Assembly (NCBI GenBank): GCA_002401155.1
Contig: NVSG01000002.1
Span: 1,023 to 65,022, forward strand
Source of the DNA: Hyphomicrobiales bacterium
GTDB lineage: Bacteria > Pseudomonadota > Alphaproteobacteria > Rhizobiales > Rhizobiaceae
Direction of reading: 5' to 3'
DNA: 64,000 nucleotides
Position numbers and translations under genes: made by a program. The notes under the pieces are model-generated. The model ran no database searches and was not told the origin of the DNA. It saw nothing but the letters and a program-made list of their open reading frames with translations. Shown here one piece after another: positions 17,326 to 25,364 of the stretch (its first letter is position 1; every line of letters starts with the position of its first letter).

Positions 17326-18914
17326 CAGCTTTCATCCAGCTCATCGAGCAGGGCAGCTTGGCCTGCAAGATGCGATAGAGCCATGCCGCGAGCCAGCGCA
17401 TTTGAGAGTTCAGCGGAATCGAGATTTAGCCTGGCTAAACGCTCGGCGGCATCGTTCAAACTGGTCGCCGCCATCAGCTCCTTGCGGACGGCATCAGTCA
17501 GCCCACCCAAAGCGCCTGCAGTCTCTTGTCCCAATCGTTGATAAATTACATCGATGCTCTGTTCGATCGGCTGACGGCCATGGCGCGATGACAACAACTT
17601 GCCAAGCGGGTTGCCGAATGAATTGAGTTGCGGTGCACTTTCGCCAGAAATGGGACGGCCGCCGATCAGTTCTGCATCATCTTCAGGAGTCGGAATACCC
17701 ATGCGCGAACGCATCCACATTAGATCGGCGGTCAATCCTTGCGGTCCGAGCTTATCGAATGCGTCGGCAAAGGTTTCCAGATCAACTTCGTCCGGCCGAC
17801 CAATATGCACTTTTGGATAATCGTCCTGCGGCCCGAAATTAAAGGCCACCATGTTCGGAATGATTTGCGCATTGACAGTACCAGATAACAATACCGAGTC
17901 TGCGCGTTCGATATCTTCCTGCACCAGGCGGTGCTCCTTGGCGACCGCGTGGCCACCTGAAACTGCATCTGTTGTGGTGGTTTGACCAAGGACCAGTTTT
18001 GATACCTGACGGTCGAGAAAGTCTGCCCGCTTTTCGAACAGGTCTGTTGAACCCGACTTACTGGCGACTTCTTGAAATTCTATCAACATGTTTGCCGGGA
18101 TGATGGCCGCACAATCACCGGCGATATCGTGCACCGCCTGCCAAAGCACATCCTTTTCTTCATCGCTGGCATTGGGTCCGTATTTACCAATGCGGATCGG
18201 CATGCCGTAATTTTGAATAAACATTGCCCAATCATTGGTCGCGAATGTTTTATACATCCATGCCCAACTGGCGATCCGCGCAATACCCGAACGGATCGTT
18301 AGGCCAGACTTCGCCTTGTGCCGGTGTATGACAAATTTATGAGGAATCAATAATTCGCCACTACCACCATTATCAAGCAACAGGGTTTCTCCATCTTCCG
18401 GATCAAACTTAAACCAGCGCTGGGGTCGGTAAATGAATTCCTTCGGGCAAGTATGGCCGGCATGATGCCGCCATTCGATCTCCATCATGGAAATTCCCTT
18501 GCCCACCGCATCGAGAATATCGAACAGGGCGGCCTGAAGAATGCCATCATCAATCCACGACTGAACAAACTCCGCATGTTTTTTGTGGTCGGCAGCATTG
18601 GATGCCGGCGTTACAGTGATCGGCAATTGAGAGACAGATCGTTTCCGCGTTGCAAGTACACCTGTGTAATGGAGATCGCGCTCCTCGATGTCTTCGGCCA
18701 GTTTGAAATATTCAAGCGGCTCGCCTTCGGCAGCCTGCCTGTGAATTTTGCTCAACGTTGTCGGCGTAATGCCATCCGCTGCGTGCCCGGAAATGACTGG
18801 CCGAACGCCGCCTCTCGTTGGGTAGGCTTGTGGCTGTGCCAAATCTTTTTTCTTGACCAGCGCACCATAGGCGTCCTGGAGCCGCGATGTAAGACCCTTG
18901 AGTAAATCTGCCAT
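17325..18914 (-). CDS. Portal protein (Mu gp29, DUF935)
   Basis: A 529-residue DUF935 portal protein. Recognised segments are RGGVRPVISGHAADGITP, YTGVLATRKRSVSQLPITV near residue 100, then IEWRHHAGHTCPKEFIYRPQ, and LVLGQTTTTDAVSGGHAVA near residue 300, a family signature. It forms the vertex ring through which DNA enters and leaves. The ATG at 18914 has a good AGAGGA ribosome site. The terminase frame as read overlaps its first 203 nt, which is probably not real coding. Confidence 0.92.
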   Translation of the reverse strand: MADLLKGLTSRLQDAYGALVKKKDLAQPQAYPTRGGVRPVISGHAADGITPTTLSKIHRQAAEGEPLEYFKLAEDIEERDLHYTGVLATRKRSVSQLPITVTPASNAADHKKHAEFVQSWIDDGILQAALFDILDAVGKGISMMEIEWRHHAGHTCPKEFIYRPQRWFKFDPEDGETLLLDNGGSGELLIPHKFVIHRHKAKSGLTIRSGIARIASWAWMYKTFATNDWAMFIQNYGMPIRIGKYGPNASDEEKDVLWQAVHDIAGDCAAIIPANMLIEFQEVASKSGSTDLFEKRADFLDRQVSKLVLGQTTTTDAVSGGHAVAKEHRLVQEDIERADSVLLSGTVNAQIIPNMVAFNFGPQDDYPKVHIGRPDEVDLETFADAFDKLGPQGLTADLMWMRSRMGIPTPEDDAELIGGRPISGESAPQLNSFGNPLGKLLSSRHGRQPIEQSIDVIYQRLGQETAGALGGLTDAVRKELMAATSLNDAAERLARLNLDSAELSNALARGMALSHLAGQAALLDELDES

Positions 18915-20565
18915 GTGATACTGTTCCTCTTATTTGTGGCACGATCGAGCGCCCCGGCCTGCGGCGTCTGTCGCGCGAATTGCGTTCTTTTTTTCCAGCA
19001 GCTGCACTCTTATATCCATACGAAGCCGGGTTTTGTCTTGAAGCAAACCAAGCGAGCATGCCGGCAATGGCACTATCGCCGTGTCGATCCAGACCATCGG
19101 CTCCGCGATAACGTGCATCGTCCGGCACTTTGACAATGCCATTGACATAGGCCAATGATTGATGATCGCGGATGATGTCTTCATCGGCCGGCAGCGTGAG
19201 CGTTTCATCTGCGAAGGCCTCGATATAGGCCATTGAGTTTTCTTGATACCAGAGCGTGGACAATTTCACTTCGACAACACTTTCGCCGAATTTCATCGCC
19301 AGAGCTTCAGCCACATAGGCACCGTTGCCGGTGGCATCCAGTGCACCACCCGCCATCCGCGGCATGCGTTTGACGCAATAGGCCAGCGCGTCGCGTTGCT
19401 GATCGAATGGCACATTGCGCATTTCGAAAATTAACTTGCAGCGGCGAATGGTATCCTGACCGATTTCAAAAATCAGAAATACCGAAGCGTCCCCGGTGCG
19501 CGCAAAATCAGAACCGAATACATGGGCCCGCTTGGGATCGAGTGAATCTAATATCTTTTTAAGATTATGCCGGCACCAGTCGCGCTGGGCAGATTTGCGA
19601 ATGTCTTCGCTATAACCCTTGAACGCATCGGACAACTTCCAGCGAATAACCGGAATGCCTTTTTCCTTGACCCGCTCGATCTCGACACGGGAAAGAGCCG
19701 AGCCTTCAGCATCGGCCGGGATAGCATCGAGTTCCTGCTTCATCGCCGCGTCGCGTGTACCGTAAGATTTGCGGATCTTGGCTTCCCATTCGACCTCGCC
19801 CTCTTTGGTATATTCAAGGCCATTTACCAGACAAACTCGTTCATAAAGACCATTGTCGATTGCGGTCTGGAATGGATAGACATGGATTTTATAATTGTTC
19901 TTGAATGCACGGGCTTCGGTGATCAGCTCATTGAACGGATTAAGCAGACCGTTATGGGTTGAGATAATCCGGACTTTGCCACCCCAGATTAAAAGCGCAT
20001 TAACTGCGTCAACCACTTCGCGCACATTGCGGTGATAGGCAGCTTCATCAATCACAACGATGCCCTGCAGGCCTCGAATATTGGCAGGATTGGAAGACAG
20101 GGCTTCGATGCGAAAACCTGAAGCAAACGTCACCCGGTAAGACGAGATATATTTTGTGGTGCCATCCTCACGCTCGTCATCGAACATGAATTCTTCAATT
20201 TTGCCCAGCTCCCCGCAAACAACTTTTGCGAAATGCGCCACATAGCCAATGAACTCGCGACCCTTGGCTTTGGTATCGCCGATATAAAAAACATTGCTGC
20301 CACCTTCAGAACGTTTCAACGCAGCGATCAACGTATCATCGAGCGCTTCAGCAAAGGTGATTCCTGTGCGCCGGCCTTTCTCGCAAATCTTCAAAGGGGA
20401 TTCGTCTCCGATCCACTCATTCTGATGCTTCATCAAAATGCCGTCGGCAAACGGATCGAGATCGTCGGGGATCATTCCGCCGCGGGGAAGTTCCGAAGGC
20501 AGGTCTTTTGGATCTCGGGCTAAGATCGCTTTGGTTGCTGAACGTTTGTTTTTTGGCTGTCTCAT
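18712..20565 (-). CDS. Terminase large subunit (Mu gp28-like), frameshifted 3' end
   Basis: A large terminase ATPase/nuclease. The N-terminal ATPase part shows EKGRRTGITFAEALDD (Walker A variant) and GLQGIVVIDEAA (Walker B, near residue 170). The nuclease part shows VFGSDFARTGDASVF, GALDATGNGAYVAEAL and DRHGDSAIAGMLAWF. As read, the frame continues 203 nt into the portal gene with an arginine-rich, unfamily-like tail. Reading one base fewer in the A7 tract at 18988-18994 would stop at 18930, just before the portal ribosome site. This is either a one-base mutation or error, or slippage. Confidence 0.88.
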   Translation of the reverse strand: MRQPKNKRSATKAILARDPKDLPSELPRGGMIPDDLDPFADGILMKHQNEWIGDESPLKICEKGRRTGITFAEALDDTLIAALKRSEGGSNVFYIGDTKAKGREFIGYVAHFAKVVCGELGKIEEFMFDDEREDGTTKYISSYRVTFASGFRIEALSSNPANIRGLQGIVVIDEAAYHRNVREVVDAVNALLIWGGKVRIISTHNGLLNPFNELITEARAFKNNYKIHVYPFQTAIDNGLYERVCLVNGLEYTKEGEVEWEAKIRKSYGTRDAAMKQELDAIPADAEGSALSRVEIERVKEKGIPVIRWKLSDAFKGYSEDIRKSAQRDWCRHNLKKILDSLDPKRAHVFGSDFARTGDASVFLIFEIGQDTIRRCKLIFEMRNVPFDQQRDALAYCVKRMPRMAGGALDATGNGAYVAEALAMKFGESVVEVKLSTLWYQENSMAYIEAFADETLTLPADEDIIRDHQSLAYVNGIVKVPDDARYRGADGLDRHGDSAIAGMLAWFASRQNPASYGYKSAAAGKKERNSRDRRRRPGRSIVPQIRGTVSHGRFTQGSYIAAPGRLWCAGQEKRFGTATSLPNERRRSASHFRARSGWHYADNVEQNSQAGCRRRAA

Positions 20566-21128
20566 TTCATACCAAAAAACTCTTTGCGCAATTGTGCGAC
20601 AATAGTGGCAGGCAAGCCTTTTTCCGTGCTGACTTTATCGAGCACCGCATCGACTTTCTTGGCCAGATCGGCTTCAACAGCCCGGCGACGATCGGATGAT
20701 ACTTTCTGAGCGTTCACGGCTGATTTAAGCGCGCTGGCCATTTCCATCGCATCCTTTGGTGTGAGACCCGCTTCACCATGTTTATTCAATAATTCAAACA
20801 CCAGCGTCTTGATGGTTTCCGCAACCATGATGGTGAGATCATCGGTCTGACCCGGCTCAAGCCGCTCGGTCAATGTCTGTGTGATGGCTCTGGTATCTTC
20901 AATGCGCCGTGCAATCTGGGCCATGGCCATTGAATGGCGACCGAAGGCCGACGACGATATCGGCTCAAGTCCGAGATCGGCAAGCTTGTGATTAAACTCT
21001 GCATGGATATCGACAGCCGTGCGTTTGCGTTCCCGCAATTCCTGTGCCGCCCAGGCAACAGCCAAATCGGCTTCATCCGGCAGAGCTTCAATGCTTGATA
21101 TTTGGCCGCGACCCTTACCCTCACCCAT
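20562..21128 (-). CDS. Mu gp27-like protein (DUF3486), probable small terminase
   Basis: A 188-residue helical protein of the DUF3486 family, next to the large terminase as Mu gp27 is. The N-terminus GRGQISSIEALPDEADLAVA is diagnostic for the family. The SSSAFGRHSMAMAQIARRIED helix follows. In Mu gp27 is thought to act as the small terminase that recognises pac. The start MGEGKGRG at 21128 is used; the gene ends 4 nt inside the terminase start. Confidence 0.87.
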   Translation of the reverse strand: MGEGKGRGQISSIEALPDEADLAVAWAAQELRERKRTAVDIHAEFNHKLADLGLEPISSSAFGRHSMAMAQIARRIEDTRAITQTLTERLEPGQTDDLTIMVAETIKTLVFELLNKHGEAGLTPKDAMEMASALKSAVNAQKVSSDRRRAVEADLAKKVDAVLDKVSTEKGLPATIVAQLRKEFFGMK

Positions 21129-21132
21129 GCAG

Positions 21133-21429
21133 TTACTCCTCGGACGGCACAGTGATGCCCTCAATCACGACATCCTGTTCAACGTGATCTCGGCCTGCTC
21201 TGGTCAAGACAGCAATAAAAACAGTACCGGCCCTGGTGATTGTGATGGCTCCCAAATCTTCCATGACCTTCAATTGTTCGCGCACCCAATTGCGATCGCG
21301 CCGGAATCCGAATACCTTCAGGGCACGACGCAAAGCGGTTTCATTAAGAGTGCGCGAATTTTCTTCAGCCAATTCTATCAAAATGGTCAGCCGGGCATCT
21401 TCGTTGTAATCGTCTTTGTAGTCCTTCAT
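21133..21429 (-). CDS. Mu gp26-like winged-helix protein
   Basis: A 98-residue protein with a winged-helix pattern: RLTILIELAEENSRTLNETAL, then RRDRNWVREQLKVMEDLG (recognition helix), and a beta hairpin ITITRAGTVFIAVLTRAG. Such proteins occur at this position in many Mu-like phages (VpaChn25_0724-type). It lies between DUF2730 and DUF3486 genes and overlaps the former by 4 nt. The role is not established; regulation of the late operon or a part in packaging are both possible. Confidence 0.75.
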   Translation of the reverse strand: MKDYKDDYNEDARLTILIELAEENSRTLNETALRRALKVFGFRRDRNWVREQLKVMEDLGAITITRAGTVFIAVLTRAGRDHVEQDVVIEGITVPSEE

Positions 21430-21752
21430 TTACCGCTCCGTTCCAGCAAATATTTTTCCATCCGCACATTGGTTCCCTTGATGCTATTCAACGCCTCGGC
21501 CATTTGCTTCATGTCACCGGTCAGATCCGACATTGACAACTCAAGGCGATGCTGGCCCTCCTTTGTCGGCAAGTGCTGAAACTCGCCTTCAAGTTTCAGC
21601 AGCCGTGTTTCAAAATCGGTAATCTTCGCGTTCATTTTCCCAATGTCTTTTTCGTTACCGCGGGAGCTTTTGGTCAGGAAAAAATAAACATGACTGCCAA
21701 CTGAAATTAACAACGCTGCGATGGCTAGATATTCTTTTAAGGAATCAGGCAT
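21426..21752 (-). CDS. Mu gp25-like membrane/coiled-coil protein (DUF2730)
   Basis: A 108-residue protein with one N-terminal membrane segment (residues about 8-27, LAIAALLISVGSHVYFFL) followed by a long coiled coil (ITDFETRLLKLEGEFQHLP). This is the DUF2730 architecture found next to lysis genes in Mu-like phages. It follows the small membrane gene closely. It may act in lysis or be a spanin-like helper; the true role is unknown. Confidence 0.8.
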   Translation of the reverse strand: MPDSLKEYLAIAALLISVGSHVYFFLTKSSRGNEKDIGKMNAKITDFETRLLKLEGEFQHLPTKEGQHRLELSMSDLTGDMKQMAEALNSIKGTNVRMEKYLLERSGK

Positions 21753-21758
21753 GGGTTT

Positions 21759-21902
21759 CTATTTGGCCTCTGCTTGCGGCATCAGCCGAGATTGGTTTTT
21801 GGATGGCTCAACGTAAAAAACTGACATCAACCAGAAGAACGAAACTAAAATCGCACAACCGATAATTGCGATTTTCCATGTGTATGGATTTCTAGAGCTC
21901 AT
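21759..21902 (-). CDS. Small single-span membrane protein, lysis cassette
   Basis: A 47-residue frame that starts with ATG at 21902, overlapping the holin stop by 4 nt (ATGA), and ends with TAG at 21759. It contains one strong transmembrane segment (IAIIGCAILVSFFWLMSVFY) and a short hydrophilic tail rich in Gln and Lys. Position and topology suggest a lysis-associated protein such as an antiholin or small spanin. There is no lipobox. Confidence 0.65.
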   Translation of the reverse strand: MSSRNPYTWKIAIIGCAILVSFFWLMSVFYVEPSKNQSRLMPQAEAK

Positions 21903-22426
21903 GCCACACCAGCCCGTTTTTCATCCGTCCGGCGCCAAACATAAACACCGACAACACCTGCATGGGTTCCGAGAATAGTGCCCAGAAATGCATAAAGCGG
22001 CTTCACCGCGCCCAGAGTTTCCACATCGCCAACGTATATTTTGACACAAACTACAAACACGATGGTTGCCACTTCCAATCCGAATAGAAGGCCATTGACT
22101 GGCCGCCAGATACGATTGAGCAGCGATAGACTGTCACGATCCCCCTTGATCAAATCGTGATATGATATCGTTGCCTTGCTCGCTGCTTCAGCCACAGCAC
22201 CAAGATCGGTTTCAATGTTCTCAAACACTGTAGAAACGGCTTTTGGATTGTTTGCATATTCCCGCTCGATTGCGGCTGGTGTCGGCTCGACACCCAACTC
22301 GCCAGCAAGTCGTTCAATGACCTTTCCAGCCACCTTGCCCGACGAACCGCCCTTGCGTTTGAAAAGCTCCGCAAGAAGAGGAGCGCCCAATTTGATTGCT
22401 ATGGCTGCAATGCCTGTAATGGCCAT
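21899..22426 (-). CDS. Holin-like protein with three membrane segments
   Basis: A 175-residue protein resembling the 3-TM holin family (also seen in gene transfer agents). An amphipathic N-terminal segment (AITGIAAIAIKLGAPLLAEL) is followed by a soluble helical part. A hydrophobic hairpin comes at residues about 115-165: VNGLLFGLEVATIVFVVCV, then LYAFLGTILGTHAGVVGVYV. It lies between lysozyme and a small membrane protein. It should permeabilise the inner membrane and release the endolysin. Confidence 0.82.
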   Translation of the reverse strand: MAITGIAAIAIKLGAPLLAELFKRKGGSSGKVAGKVIERLAGELGVEPTPAAIEREYANNPKAVSTVFENIETDLGAVAEAASKATISYHDLIKGDRDSLSLLNRIWRPVNGLLFGLEVATIVFVVCVKIYVGDVETLGAVKPLYAFLGTILGTHAGVVGVYVWRRTDEKRAGVA

Positions 22427-22437
22427 TTAACTATCCT

Positions 22438-23364
22438 TTAAATGCGTTTCAAAGCTGATTTGATTTCGTCGCGGTAGAACCATGCGAGATAGGCAAGACC
22501 AACACCCAGCACAGCGAGACCGCCATAGAGTATCCAGTCAGAAGTTTGGGTGATTGCTTCGACACTCGCCGTATCTTCAACTGCAAGTGAGCCGCCAGCC
22601 GTGCCACCGCCCGCAGTCGCCACGCCAGTTACTTCGCGCTTAGCATTGGCCAAGCGTATAATTTTGGCTCTGGTTGCAGGGCCGAGGATACCATCCACGA
22701 TCAGATCGGTTGCCCGTTGCAGCGCCTTTACTGCGGTTGCCGTTTTAAACCCCCAAAGGCCATCAGCCTTACCACAATCATAGCCAAGAGAATTCAGCAT
22801 CTGCTGATCCTGCTTTAGCTGCTCGCTAAATACTGGCTTCGCAGTACCGGCTTTTGCGCCATGACTGTTCGGGGTTGATTTGAGATTTCCGTAATCGCCA
22901 TGCTGCAGAAGGTTTGCCTCTTCATCACGGCGGCGCACCAATCCACGCAACCGGCGACCGCGAGCGGTTACTGCAGTAGTGCGCAATCGGGCGGCTGATT
23001 GTTTGATGTTTCCAGCTTTATAAAGCTTAGCCCATGACCATTTCAGAGAACCGGGACCACAATTGAATGATACCGATGTACCAGCATCCTTCGCATGTTT
23101 CGGTGCGGCGGTTCCAAGAGCATTGGCAACGCCGATGCCGTATTCTTCATTCATCGCTTTGGTGAGCAGTTTGTCATTCTCGACAATATCAATCCTATCA
23201 CCCATGCGGATTTTGTGTCCGCGCGATTTCTTGAACCACTGCAACGCGGTTTTTGAACCATTGGTGAAACCCGTGCCGATTGTTATTTTTCCAGCGGGAC
23301 AACGGTAAGCCTTGGAAACAAAACCCTCATGTTTCCGAATGAATGCAGCGCCTTTTTTCGACAT
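22438..23364 (-). CDS. Endolysin: GH24-type lysozyme with peptidoglycan-binding and TM tail
   Basis: A 308-residue modular lysin. The N-terminal lysozyme domain (residues 1-150) has RKHEGFVSKAYRCPAGKITIGTGFT, with Glu13 as probable catalytic residue. A PG_binding_1 module lies near residues 183-240 (QQMLNSLGYDCGKADGLWG, GILGPATRAKI). A glycine-rich linker then leads to a C-terminal membrane span (WILYGGLAVLGVGLAYLAWF). A C-terminal anchor on an endolysin is unusual and may hold it at the inner membrane until holin triggering. It follows the Mor-like gene. Confidence 0.9.
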   Translation of the reverse strand: MSKKGAAFIRKHEGFVSKAYRCPAGKITIGTGFTNGSKTALQWFKKSRGHKIRMGDRIDIVENDKLLTKAMNEEYGIGVANALGTAAPKHAKDAGTSVSFNCGPGSLKWSWAKLYKAGNIKQSAARLRTTAVTARGRRLRGLVRRRDEEANLLQHGDYGNLKSTPNSHGAKAGTAKPVFSEQLKQDQQMLNSLGYDCGKADGLWGFKTATAVKALQRATDLIVDGILGPATRAKIIRLANAKREVTGVATAGGGTAGGSLAVEDTASVEAITQTSDWILYGGLAVLGVGLAYLAWFYRDEIKSALKRI

Positions 23365-23394
23365 GGTATTTCTCCTGAAAGCTATTCGGAGAAA

Positions 23395-23796
23395 TTACGC
23401 TTTCCGCTTGTCCATATTCATGCCTGCCTTGGCAGGCAGAGCGGCGGGCTCAGTGTCAAACATATCGATTTGATTTTCATTGCGGCGGCGATCACGGATG
23501 AACAGTTTTTCAACTGCGTTTTCGGTGACCCCGAGGCGGCGAGCAATGCGGGCATGGGATAGCCCTTGCGCCCGGTATATTTTAGCCCGGTATTCCCGGT
23601 CAAGCGGAACCTTAATGTATTCTGCTCCATGTCGCTCTGACAAGAGCCTAACATTTTCAAATCCGATCGCCGTTGTCAACTCTGAGCGCTCCACGGATTT
23701 TGGCACAAACAACCGAATGCCGCCGTAATTTTCCAGCAGCTGCAAATAGCCGTCCGGGCCAAGCCGTTTCAACAACTGTTCGCCCATTAACGACAT
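23395..23796 (-). CDS. mor: Mor/C-family transcription activator
   Basis: A 133-residue protein of the Mor family, the Mu middle/late gene activator. It begins MSLMGEQLLKRLGPDGYLQL, a dimerisation region, and carries a C-terminal HTH (LSHARIARRLGVTENAVEKLF). The start at 23796 has GGAGAT upstream. It stands between the early operon and the lysis/late genes, exactly where Mor or C is found in Mu. Only one such activator is visible, so it may do both jobs. The last 15 codons contain a TGCCTGCC palindrome copy. Confidence 0.85.
   Translation of the reverse strand: MSLMGEQLLKRLGPDGYLQLLENYGGIRLFVPKSVERSELTTAIGFENVRLLSERHGAEYIKVPLDREYRAKIYRAQGLSHARIARRLGVTENAVEKLFIRDRRRNENQIDMFDTEPAALPAKAGMNMDKRKA
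23421..23438. repeat. Palindrome TGCCTGCC-TT-GGCAGGCA, copy 3 inside mor
   Basis: The third copy of the dispersed palindrome, here within the coding 3' end of the Mor-like gene, where it encodes LPAKAGM. It is again preceded by TTCA. An insertion in frame near the end of a gene would be tolerated, which fits a mobile palindromic repeat. Confidence 0.78.
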
Positions 23797-23810
23797 TTGC
23801 AATCTCCACC

Positions 23811-23839
23811 TTGCCGCAGCGATTCGCATTGTGTATTCT
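23811..23839 (+). promoter_or_regulatory. Candidate sigma-70 promoter for exported moron
   Basis: A -35 TTGCCG (23811-23816) and a -10 TATTCT (23834-23839) are separated by exactly 17 nt. They lie 20 nt before the first ATG of the plus-strand exported gene and within the divergent leader of mor. An AGGGAG ribosome site follows. Prediction only. Confidence 0.5.
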
Positions 23840-23858
23840 GCTGAAAACAGCAGGGAGA

Positions 23859-24344
23859 ATGATGATGAAAGAGGTAATATTTGCACTGGCCATTCTTTTG
23901 GGCAGCACGGGCATAAGCGCCGCTGAAGGTTCGTTTGTCGCCAAAGATGCGGGCAAGCAGTTTATTGCGGCCGCCACAGATTTTGGCATCAAGAATATGG
24001 CTGCCGAACAAACGACCTGCCGCCAGAAAAAGTATTTCACATGCCAGTTTGATACCGCTGGAAACATCGTCCTGGTTGCCGCGGCCGAGAATGAAAACGC
24101 GCCGATTAAATCCATCGGTCTGTACTTCGTTAAAGACAGCGACCCAACTATTTTCTTTGCCAGCGTTGGCGCTTTGATCGGCCTGCTCGATCCGCAGGTC
24201 TCCATGAAAGACAGGCAGCGCATTGCAAAAAAATTGATTGATGGCGCGCCAAAATCTGGAGCGACCGAACTTGGTTCCAATTATGCAATTCAATCCAGTT
24301 CCGACAGGTCGGTTGGTATTCGGGTTATTGCGCAATTTCTCTGA
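23859..24344 (+). CDS. Exported protein of unknown function on opposite strand, moron
   Basis: A protein of about 160 residues with a signal peptide (MKEVIFALAILLGSTGISAA, cleavage probably after SAA). The mature part has two cysteines (TTCRQ and FTCQF) that could form a disulphide, alternating beta strands and a C-terminal AIQSSSDRSVGIRVIAQFL. No family was recognised. Three ATG codons in a row precede the peptide; the third best fits the ribosome site. Together with the repressor it is the only plus-strand prophage gene in the window and has its own promoter candidate, so it is probably expressed in the lysogen. Confidence 0.78.
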   Translation: MMMKEVIFALAILLGSTGISAAEGSFVAKDAGKQFIAAATDFGIKNMAAEQTTCRQKKYFTCQFDTAGNIVLVAAAENENAPIKSIGLYFVKDSDPTIFFASVGALIGLLDPQVSMKDRQRIAKKLIDGAPKSGATELGSNYAIQSSSDRSVGIRVIAQFL

Positions 24345-24358
24345 GATTATAGGGCTGG

Positions 24359-24955
24359 TCATCGCTCAAACTTCCCTAGCTGATCACCCCAAACGTCATT
24401 GCCTTGCCAATATTCGGTAGCGAACAATTCGCACTTAGGAACATCGCCACATAATCGGCCCAGCATTTCGCGCATTTCAGGCGGCTTGCGTGAATGTTCG
24501 CGTCGCAATGAATCAATCTCGGTCGGGAATTCCTCAACCTCAAATGTCTCCATATAATTTCGTTCAGATTTGGATACCAGTTTCGGCTTGCCGATCGTAC
24601 CGATCAAATAAGGCTCGGTGGATGATCGAACGATATGGCCGGTACCAAAAGCGATCTTTCCGGTAACGGTTCTTTTGGTCCATGAGCCACCGGTCTTATA
24701 TTCAAAACCAAGTTCACCCATTAGGGCCATGGCCTGTTTCAAATGCGGCCATACGGCCCACATCACCAACATGCAATCATTGGCCGCTAGTTCACTAACC
24801 GGCATGGCAGAGAGTTCGCCAAGCAGCATGGTTTTATAATGTGATTCCTGCGATTTCTCATACCCCTTGGCAGAATACGCAGAATACGCCCACGGAAAAT
24901 CAATCAAGATCACGCCGTATTTATATCGCTTGAGATCACCGAAAGGCCAAGTCAT
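24359..24955 (-). CDS. MT-A70 family DNA N6-adenine methyltransferase
   Basis: A 198-residue MT-A70 type methyltransferase. The catalytic motif appears as ILIDFPWAYS (residues 17-26; D-F-P-W, a DPPW variant). Further family segments are CMLVMWAVWPHLKQAM, LGFEYKTGGSWTKR and GTGHIVRSSTEPYLIGT, the last being the S-adenosylmethionine-binding region. It ends the early operon and overlaps the wHTH gene by 4 nt. It may modify phage DNA against host restriction, filling the place of Mu Mom, or modify host sites. Specificity is not predictable. Confidence 0.88.
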   Translation of the reverse strand: MTWPFGDLKRYKYGVILIDFPWAYSAYSAKGYEKSQESHYKTMLLGELSAMPVSELAANDCMLVMWAVWPHLKQAMALMGELGFEYKTGGSWTKRTVTGKIAFGTGHIVRSSTEPYLIGTIGKPKLVSKSERNYMETFEVEEFPTEIDSLRREHSRKPPEMREMLGRLCGDVPKCELFATEYWQGNDVWGDQLGKFER

Positions 24956-25362
24956 TTTGGCAACCTCACTTTGCTAAGGTCACTCAAACTTCTAAGCATC
25001 TCAACATCGACTTGAGACATAACGTAATGAGAATTACGGCGAGCATCGATTGATATGCCAAATGGATGTAGTTTTTTTCGAAGCTTCGATATGTGAGTTT
25101 GGACAGAATTCAAGGCGATGTCACACTCGTGCAAACCATATAGGGTGTTGTAAATATATTCCGCAGTCGGTGTGCGGCGGCGAAGAAACGCCCGGCAAAC
25201 GGAGATTTCTTTTAACGGCATTTTCAAGGCGTCATCTGGCAGCCATTGCGCATCCGGGAATGCATTTTTGTGCAGCAACACCTCTTCCTTCAGGATATCA
25301 ACCGACTCTCGCAAGGCCGCGTTCTGTTGTTCCAGTGATCGAATTCTTGCCGCTTCGCTCAT
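24952..25362 (-). CDS. Orphan OmpR/CtrA-type winged-helix protein
   Basis: A 136-residue protein without a receiver domain. An N-terminal coiled coil (IRSLEQQNAALRESVDILKEE) is followed by a winged-helix effector domain of the Trans_reg_C type. Its recognition helix region VQTHISKLRKKLHPFG closely parallels host CtrA (FICKLRKKL). It starts at 25362, 2 nt after the stop of the zinc protein, and overlaps the methylase start. It is probably a DNA-binding regulator; see findings for the CtrA similarity. Confidence 0.72.
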   Translation of the reverse strand: MSEAARIRSLEQQNAALRESVDILKEEVLLHKNAFPDAQWLPDDALKMPLKEISVCRAFLRRRTPTAEYIYNTLYGLHECDIALNSVQTHISKLRKKLHPFGISIDARRNSHYVMSQVDVEMLRSLSDLSKVRLPK

Positions 25363-25364
25363 AA

